The notes under the pieces are model-generated. The model had not been told where the DNA came from. It was given only the letters and a program-made list of their open reading frames with translations, and made no database searches. Made by a program: the position numbers and the translations under genes. This document shows, in pieces, positions 7,505 through 16,967 of a stretch of 64,000 bases of DNA (its first letter is position 1; each line of letters opens with the position of its first letter). This stretch comes from Streptomyces sp. NBC_00390 (lineage in GTDB: Bacteria > Actinomycetota > Actinomycetes > Streptomycetales > Streptomycetaceae). Where the stretch lies: positions 4,774,001-4,838,000 of the forward strand of contig NZ_CP107945.1 in the NCBI RefSeq assembly GCF_036057275.1, in the 5' to 3' direction.

Positions 7505-9028
7505 CTACACCCCCAGGAAGATCGGGTTCGTGAACGCGGCCGGCGGCCCCGGCAGCAGGGGTACCACCGGCGCGTGCCGCACCTCGGCGCGCACGTACGA
7601 GGCGTACTGGGCCGTCGTGCGCCACTCCACCGTGCCCGTACCCGACGCCGGCAGCGCCTCCGTGTGCAGCACGCCCTGGTCGGTGACGATCCGGGCCGTG
7701 CAGCCGGGCGCGCCCGAGACCTCCAGCCGTACCGTCACCGGGTCGTCGCGGTCCACCCGCAGGCGCTCGCCGATGCCCGCGTACCGTCCGCGCCCGCCGG
7801 CCGCCGCGAAGGACACGGACACGGCCCTGGACTCGGCGACATAGCTGTGCCCGGCACGGATGCCCGCCAGGATCGCCTCACGGGTCAGATCCTCGGCGAG
7901 GACGACGGTCTGCGGTGTGCCGACCGGATCCGGGTGGCGGTGCGCGTCACTGCTGCCCATCGCCGGGATCCAGCGCTTGCCGGACCGCGCCGCGGCCGCC
8001 AGGGTGCCGTCCCAGTCCGCCAGCGAGACCTCGTCGTCGGGGGTGTAGGGACCGTTCCAGACCTCGATCGCGTCCGCTTCCCCGAAGCCGAACTTCCAGT
8101 TGCAGCCGATGCAGGTGGCGTGCGGGTGCGCGGGCACGACGAGGCCGCCCGCCCGGCGGATCTCACGGGCGTAGTGCCCGAAGCGGTTGTCGCGGGCGCG
8201 GTAGCGCCAGTCGACGAACGTCCCCGGGTCGGTGCCCAGCGCCACCACGTGCCCGTTGCGGGTGGTGACCTCCTCGCCGAGCAGGATCAGCAGGTCGTCG
8301 CCCGCATGGTCGGCCCAGTGGGCGTGCGCCGCATGGGTGTTGTGCTCGGAGGAGTTGATGAAGTCCAGCCCGGCGGCGCGGGCCAGCTCGGCGATCTCCG
8401 CGGGTGTGCGCCGGCCGTCCGAGTACCAGGAGTGCAGGTGGCAGTCCCCGCGGTACCAGGCCCGCCCCCGCCCCTTGGCCCGCTCCGGCGGGTACACGGC
8501 CCTGGGTGTCGGCTGCTGCGTGCCGTACCGCAGCGTGACGGTGACCTCGTACGCGAGCCCCTGCGGCGCGACGGTGTACGGCCCGAGGGCGATGTGCCAC
8601 AGGCCGGCGCGGATGCGGCCGGGGATGTAGCCCGGGGTCGCGTCGTCCGCCCGGATGAAGAACTCGGTGCGCGCCCCGCCCGACCAGCCGCGGAACCCGT
8701 CGCCGCCGAGCGCCGTGCCGCGCTCGTCGAAGATGCCGATGTCGAGGGCGTTGCCGGCCGTGCCCGCGGGGACGGCCGGCCGCTCGTACGTGTACGCGAC
8801 GTGGATCTCCCGCACGCCGTGAGGTACTTCGACGGGCAGGTACACGAAGTCGGGGGAGCCGGGCGGCAGGGTACCGCGAACCACCTGGCTGTCGTCGCTG
8901 TCGGAGTCGGCGCCCTCGTCGTTCGGCGCGGCGTACGCGAAGCTCACAGTGCTCAACGTAAGGGCGGTGGCGGCCCCCGTCATGAGCAGTGTGCGTCTGG
9001 CTGTCGCGTGTTCGTCGTCATTGCACAT
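7505..9028 (-). CDS. Secreted PHP-domain metallophosphoesterase (CehA/McbA-type)
   Basis: 507 residues from ATG 9028. The N-terminus (ARRTLLMTGAATALTLSTVSFAYA) is a twin-arginine-like signal peptide, so the mature protein is probably exported. Residues about 40-200 form a beta-rich domain. A PHP hydrolase domain follows, with metal ligands visible in HLHSWYSDG, SSEHN, VVPAHPH and SSDAH. The CehA/McbA group includes carbaryl and methyl-carbamate hydrolases and phosphoesterases; the true substrate cannot be read. It is divergent from the LLM oxidoreductase, with a 183-base gap that contains an inverted repeat at 9079-9118. Confidence 0.8.
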   Translation of the reverse strand: MCNDDEHATARRTLLMTGAATALTLSTVSFAYAAPNDEGADSDSDDSQVVRGTLPPGSPDFVYLPVEVPHGVREIHVAYTYERPAVPAGTAGNALDIGIFDERGTALGGDGFRGWSGGARTEFFIRADDATPGYIPGRIRAGLWHIALGPYTVAPQGLAYEVTVTLRYGTQQPTPRAVYPPERAKGRGRAWYRGDCHLHSWYSDGRRTPAEIAELARAAGLDFINSSEHNTHAAHAHWADHAGDDLLILLGEEVTTRNGHVVALGTDPGTFVDWRYRARDNRFGHYAREIRRAGGLVVPAHPHATCIGCNWKFGFGEADAIEVWNGPYTPDDEVSLADWDGTLAAAARSGKRWIPAMGSSDAHRHPDPVGTPQTVVLAEDLTREAILAGIRAGHSYVAESRAVSVSFAAAGGRGRYAGIGERLRVDRDDPVTVRLEVSGAPGCTARIVTDQGVLHTEALPASGTGTVEWRTTAQYASYVRAEVRHAPVVPLLPGPPAAFTNPIFLGV

Positions 9029-9078
9029 GCCGTCGGCTCCCCGGGGTGTCGAGAGGGACAGAATCGCTGCACTTGAAC

Positions 9079-9118
9079 ACTCCTGCCGGAGCGTTAACCG
9101 GCGGGCACGGGCAGGAGT
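9079..9118. promoter_or_regulatory. Inverted repeat in the divergent promoter region
   Basis: ACTCCTGCC at 9079-9087 is repeated in exact inverse at 9110-9118, separated by 22 bases. It lies between the PHP gene start and the LLM oxidoreductase start. It could be a regulator site or an untranslated-leader hairpin. No T-run follows, so a terminator is less likely. Confidence 0.35.
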
Positions 9119-9211
9119 TTGCGGGATGACGTGGTCATGACCGAAGACGTCTGACGACGGTACGGCATACGTTGTCCCCGCCACAGGTGCCGAACGACGG
9201 AGGAGAGCCCC

Positions 9212-10039
9212 ATGCGGATCGCGACCACGATCTTCCTCACCGACGAGACGATCACCCCGGTGCGACTGGCCCTCGAGCTGGAACAGCGCGGCTTCGCCGG
9301 TCTGTACCTCCCCGAACACACCCACATCCCCGTGGAGCGCACCACCCCGTACGCGGCGGGCGGCGACCTCCCGCCCGAGTACGGCCGCACCCTGGACCCG
9401 TTCGTCGGCCTCGCCCAGGCCGCGGCCGTGACGGACCGTCTGCTGCTCGGCACGGGCATCACCCTGGTGGCCCAGCACGACCCGATCGGTCTGGCCAAGC
9501 GCGTCGCGACCCTGGACCACGTGTCGGGCGGCCGCTTCACGCTGGGCGTCGGCTTCGGCTGGAACGTGGAGGAGGCGGCGGACCACGGAGTGGAATGGGC
9601 CACGCGGCGCGACCTCGTCCTGGACCGGATGCGGCTGATGCGGGCGCTGTGGTCGCCTGAACCGGCCGCGTACGAAGGCGAGTACGGGTCGGTGCGCGCA
9701 TCCTTCGCGTACCCGAAACCGGCCGGCGGCGCCCCCCGCACCCTGGTCGGCGGCGCGGCGGGCCCCCAGCTGTTCACCCACATCACGCAGTACGCGGACG
9801 GCTGGATGCCGATCGGCGGCCGCGGCCTGACGGAGTCGGTTCCGGTGCTGAGGGACATCTGGGAGTCGGCGGGTCGAGACCCCAAGGCGCTCCAGGTGGT
9901 CCCGTACGCGGTCCTGCCCTCACCGGGCAAGCTCGCGCACTACGCGGAACAGGGCATCGAGGAGGTGGTGCTGCAGTTGCCGCCCGGTAGCGAACTGGAG
10001 GTGCTGCGGGTCCTGGACGACTACGCCCAGTACCTCTGA
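9212..10039 (+). CDS. LLM-class (luciferase-like), probably F420-dependent oxidoreductase
   Basis: 275 residues from ATG 9212 with GGAGGAG upstream. The sequence has the TIM-barrel pattern of the LLM class: MRIATTIFLTDE, GFAGLYLPEHTHIPV, LLLGTGITLVAQHDPIGLAKRVATLDHVSGGRFTLGVGFGWN, and PRTLVGGAAGPQLF. The LPEHTHIP segment and lack of an FMN-monooxygenase signature are typical of the F420-using subgroup in actinomycetes, which reduce or oxidise organic substrates with F420. The fbiC gene for the F420 precursor lies 1.65 kb downstream. The substrate is unknown. Its 3' end overlaps the small gene at 10021-10218 on the other strand. Confidence 0.85.
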   Translation: MRIATTIFLTDETITPVRLALELEQRGFAGLYLPEHTHIPVERTTPYAAGGDLPPEYGRTLDPFVGLAQAAAVTDRLLLGTGITLVAQHDPIGLAKRVATLDHVSGGRFTLGVGFGWNVEEAADHGVEWATRRDLVLDRMRLMRALWSPEPAAYEGEYGSVRASFAYPKPAGGAPRTLVGGAAGPQLFTHITQYADGWMPIGGRGLTESVPVLRDIWESAGRDPKALQVVPYAVLPSPGKLAHYAEQGIEEVVLQLPPGSELEVLRVLDDYAQYL

Positions 10040-10218
10040 CCCTCCGGCACGACCCGGTCGGCGACTTCCCTCACCGGAAACTCGGCGGGCGATGTGACAC
10101 CGGGGGCCTGGACGGGGCTCGCCCCGAACGAAGCCTCGATCCCGGCGACGAGGAGGGCGACTCCCGGAATCCCGGCGACGGCGAGGGTGACCAGGGCGGC
10201 CGGTCGTGGCGTCTTCAT
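10021..10218 (-). CDS. Small single-pass membrane or secreted protein
   Basis: 65 residues: a basic start (MKTPRPAA), a hydrophobic segment of about 20 residues (LVTLAVAGIPGVALLVAGI) and a polar tail ending in RYWA. It overlaps the last 19 bases of the convergent LLM gene. Codon bias is consistent with coding, but there is no recognised family. It could also be a chance frame. About 220 bases between it and the next gene hold nothing recognisable. Confidence 0.4.
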   Translation of the reverse strand: MKTPRPAALVTLAVAGIPGVALLVAGIEASFGASPVQAPGVTSPAEFPVREVADRVVPEGQRYWA

Positions 10219-10441
10219 GGTCTCGACCCTGCCGACGTGCCGTGCCGGCCGTCACCGGGACACGCGGGGAGGGCGCCGACCTGATCCGGAGGGGTGACGC
10301 CGGAGGGGCCCAGGTATCGAGAGCCGGCTGTCGAGGGCCAAGGCCGTGCGGTACGGCCCGCTTGCCGGCGCACTGCGACTCGTGCCGCAGCACGCGGGCC
10401 GCCGCACAGGCGCACCAGGCGACGTGGCCACGCGCGTCGGG

Positions 10442-10822
10442 TCACAGGACGTACGGGCACAGGTCGATCACCGCCGCCGTGAACTCCACGGTCTCGCCCA
10501 GCCGGGGCAGCGGAACTCCCGCCGCGAATTCCACCATCGTGGTCGTCGGGCCGAGGCGGAGCCAGGCGATGCCGTCCTCGTCCACGTGCTCGATCGAACC
10601 GAGCACCGCGACGCCGGCGAGTGTGTCGTCGCCCTCGAGCCGGGCCTCGCCGCCGGAGGCGGACCATGCGTCGATCTCGTCCGCGATGTCGATCTCCACG
10701 TAGTAGTGGCCGGGCGCGGGCTCGGCGCTGTCCCGCCAGCGGGCCCACGCCGTGCCGAGCGGGCTTGCGAAACGGACCAGGCCACGGGGCGCGTCGAGGA
10801 TCTCCAGGATTTCGATCATCAT
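10442..10822 (-). CDS. Hypothetical protein, acidic beta-rich
   Basis: About 126 residues, acidic, opening [23 protein letters not shown] and continuing with alternating strands (GHYYVEIDIADEIDAW, GVAVLGSIEHVDEDGIAWLRLG). Its start overlaps the stop of the upstream membrane-protein gene in an ATGATGA arrangement (10819-10822), so the two are translationally coupled and probably work together. No family is recognised. Either of the two adjacent ATG codons could be the start. Confidence 0.65.
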   Translation of the reverse strand: MMIEILEILDAPRGLVRFASPLGTAWARWRDSAEPAPGHYYVEIDIADEIDAWSASGGEARLEGDDTLAGVAVLGSIEHVDEDGIAWLRLGPTTTMVEFAAGVPLPRLGETVEFTAAVIDLCPYVL

Positions 10823-11550
10823 CGCTTGGGCCCCATTTCCGGCGCGATGTCGTCCGCCGGCAGTTCGCTCCCCGCCGGCTCGTACGCGCACCCGCCGTGG
10901 CTGCCCCCGTAGAAGCGTCCGCCCTCCCGCATCCAGGTGAAGACCATCCGGTCGATGCCCGCCTCCTCAGTCGCGCCGTCGCGCTCCGCGCGCAGCTCCC
11001 ACTCGCCGTCGGAGCCCTTGAGCTCCTCGAACTCCCTGATCCGCCAGCCCTCTTCCTTCAGATGGGTCTCGAGGCGGCGCAGAGCGGGGAGCGCCTCGGT
11101 CTCCGGGATCCCGGCCAGTGTCCAGGAGTGCGAGAGGCGGTACGCGTCCGTGACCGGCGTGTCCGCGACGGATTCCAGCCCGTTGGGGTAGCAGTGATCG
11201 CCCGAAAGGGAGTTCTGGGCATCCGCCGGCACCACCTCGTCGAAGCCCAGCACCTCGTACGCGTCCTGGGAGCGGTCGGTGACGCGGCGCACCATGTCCT
11301 CGCGGGCCACGGTCGGGTAGTCCTCCGGTACCGCCCTCTCGACTCCGTACGTGACGATCAGACCGAGGACCAGCAGCACCGGTGTCGCGATCACCGCGAG
11401 GAAGACCCACCAGGCGACGTCCAGCGCACGGCGGACGGCGGTCATGGCGGGAGGCATGGGGGTGTCGAGGTCCAACTCGTCCGGCTGGTCGGGTCGGTCG
11501 CGCTGGTCAGCGTCGAGGTCGGTGTCTGCGTCCGTGTCGGCGTTGGTCAT
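10819..11550 (-). CDS. Single-pass membrane protein, unknown function
   Basis: 243 residues. A 35-residue Asp-rich cytoplasmic N-terminus ([13 protein letters not shown]) is followed by one membrane helix near residues 45-68 ([20 protein letters not shown]) and an external domain of about 170 residues. The external part holds a Cys pair (GDHCYPNG and HGGCAYEP), which may form a disulphide. It is the first gene of a two-gene unit with the coupled protein at 10442-10822. It is divergent from fbiC with a 140-base shared promoter region. Confidence 0.7.
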   Translation of the reverse strand: MTNADTDADTDLDADQRDRPDQPDELDLDTPMPPAMTAVRRALDVAWWVFLAVIATPVLLVLGLIVTYGVERAVPEDYPTVAREDMVRRVTDRSQDAYEVLGFDEVVPADAQNSLSGDHCYPNGLESVADTPVTDAYRLSHSWTLAGIPETEALPALRRLETHLKEEGWRIREFEELKGSDGEWELRAERDGATEEAGIDRMVFTWMREGGRFYGGSHGGCAYEPAGSELPADDIAPEMGPKR

Positions 11551-11690
11551 GGCCGCGACATTATTTGCCCGTCCGGGCGCGCCGCATGGGCATTACCGCT
11601 CAGTCCGCTGCGCACTCGTACTCAGCCGGATCACGGTCATATGTCCGGCCTGCGGACCGCCCTGTCTGCCCGCGCTCGTATGCTCGCTGC

Positions 11691-14297
11691 ATGACGGATC
11701 ACCAGGCCCCAGACCAGGCCGGAGACCAGCCCGGGCGCCCCACCGCGAACGCCATGCGCCGCGCGCTCAAGCGCGCGAGGGACGGGGTCGCCCTCGATGT
11801 CGCCGAGGCCGCCGTGCTGTTGCAGGCACGCGGCGCCGACCTCGACGACCTCGCCGCGTCCGCCGGGCGGGTGCGGGACGCCGGGCTCGAGGCGGCCGGG
11901 CGGCCGGGGGCGATCACGTACTCGAAGAGCGTCTTCATCCCGCTCACCCGGCTGTGCCGCGACAAGTGCCACTACTGCACCTTCGTCACCGTCCCGGGCA
12001 AGCTGCGCCGCGCCGGGCACGGGATGTTCATGTCTCCCGAGGAGGTCCTGGACATCGCCCGCCGCGGGGCCGCGGCGGGCTGCAAGGAAGCGCTGATCAC
12101 GCTGGGGGACAAGCCCGAGGACCGCTGGCCCGAGGCGCGTGAGTGGCTCGACGCGCACGGCTACGACGACACCATCGCGTATGTACGGGCCACGGCGATC
12201 CGCATCCTGGAGGAGACCGGACTTCTCCCCCACCTCAATCCCGGTGTCATGTCCTGGACGGACTTCCAGCGCCTCAAGCCGGTCGCCCCGTCGATGGGCA
12301 TGATGCTCGAGACCACGGCCGAGCGTCTGTGGTCCGAGCCCGGAGGGCCGCACTACGGGTCGCCGGACAAGGAGCCGGCCGTACGGCTGCGCGTGCTGGA
12401 GGACGCGGGCCGCTCGTCCGTCCCCTTCACCAGTGGGCTGCTCATCGGGATCGGCGAGACGTACGAGGAGCGGGCCGAGGCGCTGTTCGCGCTGCGCCGC
12501 GTCTCCCGTGCGTACCACGGCATCCAGGAACTGATCATGCAGAACTTCCGCGCCAAGCCGGACACGGCCATGCGCGGTATGCCGGACGCCGAACTGGACG
12601 AGCTGGTCGCCACCGTCGCCGTCGCCCGCCACATCATGGGGCCCTCCGCCTGTCTGCAGGCCCCGCCGAACCTCGTGGACGACGAGTACGTACGGCTCAT
12701 CGGCGCCGGGATCGACGACTGGGGCGGCGTCTCACCGCTCACGCCCGACCACGTCAACCCCGAGCGTCCCTGGCCGCAGATCGACGAGCTCGCGGCCCGG
12801 TCGCTGTCCGCCGGATTCCGGCTGGAGGAACGGCTCTGCGTGTACCCGGAGTTCGTCCGGCGAGGCGAACCCTGGCTCGACCCCCGCCTGCTCCCGCACG
12901 TGCGGGCGCTCGCCGACCCGCAGACCGGTCTGGCACGCCCGGACGTCACACCCGCCGGGCTGCCCTGGCAGGAGCCCGACGAGGCGTTCACCGCCACCGG
13001 GCGCACCGATCTGCACCGGAGCATCGACACCGAGGGCCGGACGCACGACCGCCGCGACGACTTCGACGAGGTGTACGGGGACTGGGAGGCGCTGCGCGAG
13101 GCCGCCGTACCCGGCATGGTCCCGCAGCGCGTCGACACGGACGTCCGCGCGGCCCTCGCCACGGCCGCCGACGATCCCACCAAGCTCACCGACGACGAGG
13201 CCCTCGCGCTGCTGCACGCCGACGGGCCCGCGCTCGACACGCTCACCCGGATCGCCGACGAACTGCGCAGATCGGTCGTCGGCGACGACGTCACCTACAT
13301 CGTCACGCGCAACATCAACTTCACCAATGTCTGTTACACCGGCTGCCGCTTCTGTGCCTTCGCCCAGCGGCGCACGGACGCCGACGCCTACACGCTCTCC
13401 CTCTCCCAGGTCGCGGACCGCGCCGAACAGGCGTGGGACGTCGGAGCGGTCGAGGTGTGCATGCAGGGCGGCATCCATCCCGACCTCCCCGGCACGGCGT
13501 ACTTCGACATCGCGCGCGCGGTCAAGGAACGCGTACCCGGCATGCATGTGCACGCCTTCTCGCCGATGGAGGTCGTCAACGGCGCGACCCGGACCGGGCT
13601 GTCGATCCGCGAGTGGCTGACGGCGGCGAAGGAGGCGGGCCTCGACTCCATCCCGGGGACCGCCGCGGAGATCCTCGACGACGAGGTCCGCTGGGTCCTC
13701 ACCAAGGGGAAGCTGCCCACCGCCACCTGGATCGAGGTGGTCAAGACCGCCCACGAGCTGGGCATCCGCTCCAGCTCCACCATGATGTACGGCCATGTCG
13801 ACCAGCCCCGCCACTGGCTCGGCCACTTCCGTACGCTCGCCCGCATCCAGCAGGAGACCGGTGGTTTCACCGAGTTCGTGACGCTGCCCTTCATCCACAC
13901 CAACGCGCCCGTGTATCTGGCGGGAATCGCCCGGCCCGGCCCGACGATCCGGGACAACCGGGCCGTCACCGCCATGGCCCGCCTCCTCCTCCACCCCCAC
14001 ATCACCAACATCCAGACCAGCTGGGTGAAGCTGGGGGCGGAAGGCGCGGCGCAGATGCTCCGGTCCGGGGCGAACGACCTCGGCGGCACGCTGATGGAGG
14101 AGACCATCTCCCGGATGGCGGGTTCCAGCTACGGCTCGTACCGATCCGTGCGCGACCTCACCGCCATCGCGGAGGCGGCCGGACGGTCGGCCAGGCCGCG
14201 GACGACCCTGTACGGGGAGGTACCGGCCGAGCGGCAACAGGCCGCCCTCGCTTCCGACGGACATCTGCCCGAGCTGCTGCCGCTGCTGCCGGACTGA
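11691..14297 (+). CDS. fbiC: 7,8-didemethyl-8-hydroxy-5-deazariboflavin (FO) synthase, bifunctional CofG-CofH
   Basis: 868 residues from ATG 11691. It contains two radical-SAM modules, each with a CxxxCxxC iron-sulphur motif: CRDKCHYC (Cys89, Cys93, Cys96) in the CofG-like N-terminal half and CYTGCRFC (Cys548, Cys552, Cys555) in the CofH-like C-terminal half. Together they join tyrosine with the pyrimidine intermediate to make FO, the chromophore of coenzyme F420. The length and fused order are as in actinobacterial FbiC. All cluster cysteines are present, so it should be active. The neighbouring LLM oxidoreductase is a plausible F420 user. Confidence 0.95.
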   Translation: MTDHQAPDQAGDQPGRPTANAMRRALKRARDGVALDVAEAAVLLQARGADLDDLAASAGRVRDAGLEAAGRPGAITYSKSVFIPLTRLCRDKCHYCTFVTVPGKLRRAGHGMFMSPEEVLDIARRGAAAGCKEALITLGDKPEDRWPEAREWLDAHGYDDTIAYVRATAIRILEETGLLPHLNPGVMSWTDFQRLKPVAPSMGMMLETTAERLWSEPGGPHYGSPDKEPAVRLRVLEDAGRSSVPFTSGLLIGIGETYEERAEALFALRRVSRAYHGIQELIMQNFRAKPDTAMRGMPDAELDELVATVAVARHIMGPSACLQAPPNLVDDEYVRLIGAGIDDWGGVSPLTPDHVNPERPWPQIDELAARSLSAGFRLEERLCVYPEFVRRGEPWLDPRLLPHVRALADPQTGLARPDVTPAGLPWQEPDEAFTATGRTDLHRSIDTEGRTHDRRDDFDEVYGDWEALREAAVPGMVPQRVDTDVRAALATAADDPTKLTDDEALALLHADGPALDTLTRIADELRRSVVGDDVTYIVTRNINFTNVCYTGCRFCAFAQRRTDADAYTLSLSQVADRAEQAWDVGAVEVCMQGGIHPDLPGTAYFDIARAVKERVPGMHVHAFSPMEVVNGATRTGLSIREWLTAAKEAGLDSIPGTAAEILDDEVRWVLTKGKLPTATWIEVVKTAHELGIRSSSTMMYGHVDQPRHWLGHFRTLARIQQETGGFTEFVTLPFIHTNAPVYLAGIARPGPTIRDNRAVTAMARLLLHPHITNIQTSWVKLGAEGAAQMLRSGANDLGGTLMEETISRMAGSSYGSYRSVRDLTAIAEAAGRSARPRTTLYGEVPAERQQAALASDGHLPELLPLLPD

Positions 14298-14357
14298 TCC
14301 CACGGGTGCCGGTGCGGCGTGCGCGCCCCTGACCGGCGGCACAGGAACCGGCGAACA

Positions 14358-14388
14358 GCCCCAGGCGCGCCGTGTCCGGGCCTGGGGG
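14358..14388 (+). terminator. Hairpin terminator after fbiC
   Basis: GCCCCAGGC at 14358-14366 pairs with GCCTGGGG(G) starting at 14380 around a 13-base loop, 60 bases after the fbiC stop. There is no T-run, which is common for Streptomyces terminators. The hairpin is not within any gene. Confidence 0.5.
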
Positions 14389-14604
14389 GCGGGCGAAGCA
14401 CATGGCGGACGGACCCCGGGGCGCCGGTCGGCTTCGACCGGGCGCCGGCTCTGAACGCCTCCCGCAGGTGGCCGTGGCCCACCGCGAGAAGCCGGCGGCG
14501 TCCGATTCGCGCCCTGAGGCACATCAGGCCGGAGGAGCCTTCCAGCTCGTTCGATTACAGTGCTGCGCCGGGCAGTGTTCGTTCGACATCGGGGAAGGGG
14601 CACG

Positions 14605-15735
14605 GTGAGCGCAGCAACCACGGCCGTGTGGGGCCGTGCCGAGCAGCAGGACTTCCGCGCCCGGGTGCGCGGGGCCCTGCTCGGCGGCGCCGTCGGCGAT
14701 GCGCTCGGTGCCGGCGTCGCGGCGCTCACCCTGGACGGGATCCGGGCCGCGCACGGGCCGGAAGGCGCCACCGACTTCGTGCCCGTGCACGGCCGCCGCG
14801 GCGCCGTGACCGCCGCCACACAGCTGACCCTGTTCACCGTGGACGGGCTGATCCGCGCCCAGGTGCGCCGCGACACCGGCGCCTGGCATCCGCCCACCGA
14901 CCTGCACCGGGCGTATCTGCGCTGGGCCGCCACCCAGAGCGACTGGGGTCCCGACGAGCGGCGCAAGGACAACGGCTGGCTCGCCCGCGAGGAGTGGCTC
15001 TACAGCCGCCGCGACCCCTCCCGGGCCTCGGTGACCGGGCTCGCCGACGAGAACATGGGCACCCTCGCGGCGCCCAAGAACCCGACCGCCCGGGACGCGG
15101 GCGCGGCGGTGCGGTCCGCGCCGTTCGGACTGCTGGTGGGCTGGGAACCGCAGCTGGTGTGCCAGCTGGCCGTCGAGTGCGCCGCGCAGACGCACGGCCA
15201 CCCGACCGCGTACCTCGCCGCCGGTGCGTTCGCCGTGATCGTTCACGGGCTCGCCCGCGGCGAGACGGTCGACGCCTCGGTGCAGCGGGCGCTCGCCCTG
15301 CTGGCGGCCCGCCCCGGGCACCAGCCCGTCACGGACGGCCTCAAGGAGGCGCTCGGAGCCGTACGGCAGGGCATCCCGGGCCCGACAAGAGTCGCGGCGC
15401 TCGGTGAGGGCCACAACGCCGAGGACGCGCTGGCGATCGCTGTCTACTGCGTTCTCGTGGGCGAGGACATCCGCCACGGCCTGCGCCTCGCGGTCAACCA
15501 CGACGGGCCTTCGCAGACCACGGGCGCGCTGACCGGCGCGCTGCTGGGTGCGCTGCACGGCGAGACGGCGCTGCCGCCGGCCTGGCTGTGCGAACTGGAG
15601 GGCCGTTCCACGCTGCTGGAGATCGCGGACGACTTCGCGATGGAGATGACCCAGGGCCCGGCCCTGCACAGCCCGACGGCAACGGCCCCGGGGTGGCTCC
15701 AGCGCTACCCGCGGGGCGCGGCGGAACTGACGTAG
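14605..15735 (+). CDS. ADP-ribosylglycohydrolase family protein
   Basis: 376 residues from GTG 14605 with a GGGGAAGGGG ribosome site; in-frame codons further upstream lack one. The opening GALLGGAVGDALGAG is the signature of ADP-ribosylglycohydrolases (DraG/ARH3 type). Further on come LADENMGT, a GHNAEDALAIAVYCVL helix and a VNHDGPSQTTGALTGALLGAL motif with the Asp that binds the metal pair. Such enzymes remove ADP-ribose from proteins, or act on related substrates. The partner ADP-ribosyltransferase is not in the window. A strong hairpin follows at 15751-15783. Confidence 0.85.
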   Translation: MSAATTAVWGRAEQQDFRARVRGALLGGAVGDALGAGVAALTLDGIRAAHGPEGATDFVPVHGRRGAVTAATQLTLFTVDGLIRAQVRRDTGAWHPPTDLHRAYLRWAATQSDWGPDERRKDNGWLAREEWLYSRRDPSRASVTGLADENMGTLAAPKNPTARDAGAAVRSAPFGLLVGWEPQLVCQLAVECAAQTHGHPTAYLAAGAFAVIVHGLARGETVDASVQRALALLAARPGHQPVTDGLKEALGAVRQGIPGPTRVAALGEGHNAEDALAIAVYCVLVGEDIRHGLRLAVNHDGPSQTTGALTGALLGALHGETALPPAWLCELEGRSTLLEIADDFAMEMTQGPALHSPTATAPGWLQRYPRGAAELT

Positions 15736-15750
15736 GGCGCGGACACGGGC

Positions 15751-15783
15751 GGGGCCCGGCCCCCTCCTCGGCAGCCGGGCCCC
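15751..15783 (+). terminator. Hairpin terminator after the ADP-ribosylglycohydrolase gene
   Basis: GGGGCCCGG at 15751-15759 pairs exactly with CCGGGCCCC at 15775-15783 around a 15-base loop, starting 16 bases after the stop codon. There is no T-run. The position and strength support transcription termination. Confidence 0.65.
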
Positions 15784-15997
15784 TCATCACGCCGAAGTAA
15801 CCGATGAGCACGGCCCAGTCGAGACTGTTCATGCCCCTCCAAGGGGTCCGTCTTGTGATCGCCGTTCATGGTGTGACCATTTGAGAGGCCACGACTACGC
15901 GTCGAAGAGTCAAGAGCACGTAAAACTGTTCGAGTTGTTGACCTGGGTTCACATGCGTGACCGACAGAAGGGTGAAAAGAGGGCCGCACGGAGTGCC

Positions 15998-16085
15998 GGC
16001 CCTGCGGCCCTGCGGCCCTGCGGCCCTGCGGCCCTGCGGCCCTGCGGCCCTGCGGCCCTGCGGCCCTGCGGCCCTGCGGCCCTGC
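15998..16085. repeat. Tandem repeat, eleven perfect copies of an 8-bp unit
   Basis: GGCCCTGC is repeated eleven times without a mismatch (88 bases). It lies in the 368-base gap between the ADP-ribosylglycohydrolase gene and the 3' end of the SDR gene; apart from the repeat and the hairpin at 15751-15783 the gap shows no gene. The 8-base period is not a multiple of three, and the apparent protein repeats across it (PCGPAALR) are artefacts. The array is expected to change copy number by slippage, so it may differ between strains. The unit contains GGCC and could have methylation or structural effects. Confidence 0.9.
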
Positions 16086-16103
16086 GGGAGAGCGGAGGAG
16101 CGT

Positions 16104-16886
16104 TTACCGCATCAGCTCACCCGCGTTGACGAGCAGCGACTGTCCGGTGATCGCCCGCGCCCGGTCGGACGCGAGGAAGGTGACGGCCTCCGCCACGTCC
16201 CCGTCCGTGGCCAGTTCAGGCAGGGCCATCCGCTCGGTGAGCCGGCCCAGCACCTCGCTCTCCGGTACTCCCTCCGTGTGCGCGGTGAACTGCACATACG
16301 CCTGGACCGGCGGCCCCCACATCCAGCCGGGCAGCACCGTGTTCACTCGGATCCGATACGGGCCCAGCTCCCGCGCGAGCGAGTACATCGCCGAGGTCAG
16401 CGCCCCCTTGGAGGCCGCGTACGCCGCCTGCCGCACCTGCGAGGGCGCGGCCACCGCCGACTGCGTACCGATGACGACCACCGAACCTCCCCGCTCCTTC
16501 AGCGCGGGCAGGCAGGCGCGGGTCATGCGCAGCGTGCCCAGCAGGTTCACGTCCACGACCGACTGCCAGGTCGTGAAGTCGGCGTCCTCGAGGCCGCCGA
16601 AGTAGCTGTCCCAGGCCGCGACATGGACGACGGCGTCGATCCGGCCGAAGCGCTCCAGCGCCAGTGCCGCCAGCGCGTCGCACTGCGTCTCGTCCGTGAT
16701 GTCGGTGGCGCGGTACGCGGTGTGCCCGCCGCCGGGGTCGATCTCGGCGGCGAACTTCACGAGGTTCGCCTCCGTGCGGGCACCCAGGACCGCGTTGCCC
16801 CCCTCTCGTACGGCGGTCGCCGCGATCTGGTGCCCGAGACCGGCGCCGACACCGGACACGATGACGGTCTTCCCCTGCAGCAGCAT
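16104..16886 (-). CDS. Short-chain dehydrogenase/reductase (SDR)
   Basis: 260 residues from ATG 16886. It has the classical SDR layout: a cofactor loop near the N-terminus (VSGVGAGLG, a variant of TGxxxGxG), an Asp62 region for the adenine, a VHVAA stretch in the NNAG position, and the catalytic triad Ser143, Tyr156 and Lys160 (YAASK). It should oxidise or reduce a hydroxyl/carbonyl group with NAD(P)(H). The unusual first glycine motif (VSGVGAG) is like SDRs in steroid- or terpenoid-type catabolic genes. It is divergent from the gene at 16968 across a palindrome, so the two may be co-regulated. Confidence 0.85.
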   Translation of the reverse strand: MLLQGKTVIVSGVGAGLGHQIAATAVREGGNAVLGARTEANLVKFAAEIDPGGGHTAYRATDITDETQCDALAALALERFGRIDAVVHVAAWDSYFGGLEDADFTTWQSVVDVNLLGTLRMTRACLPALKERGGSVVVIGTQSAVAAPSQVRQAAYAASKGALTSAMYSLARELGPYRIRVNTVLPGWMWGPPVQAYVQFTAHTEGVPESEVLGRLTERMALPELATDGDVAEAVTFLASDRARAITGQSLLVNAGELMR

Positions 16887-16914
16887 CCCGGTGTCTCCCG
16901 CCTCTGGCCAATCA

Positions 16915-16931
16915 TCTGACGGCCCGTCAGA
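16915..16931. promoter_or_regulatory. 17-bp palindromic operator candidate between divergent genes
   Basis: TCTGACGGCCCGTCAGA is a perfect inverted repeat with 8-base arms around one central base. It sits 29 bases upstream of the SDR start and 37 bases upstream of the divergent gene. The symmetric GACGG/CCGTC core is of the kind bound by TetR-family repressors. No TetR gene is present beside it, so the regulator would be encoded elsewhere. Confidence 0.6.
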
Positions 16932-16967
16932 GTAGGGGCGTCCGGCGGAGGAAGGAAGGGAGTCGGC

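Noticed and set aside
12143-14332. Long plus frame of 729 codons inside fbiC
   Set aside because: It is a shifted frame of fbiC with Arg/His/Pro-rich translation; both CxxxCxxC motifs and the domain pattern are in the fbiC frame.
15881-16129. Proteins with PCGPAALR repeats
   Set aside because: They arise from the 8-bp DNA repeat read in any frame; no start signal or conserved domain.
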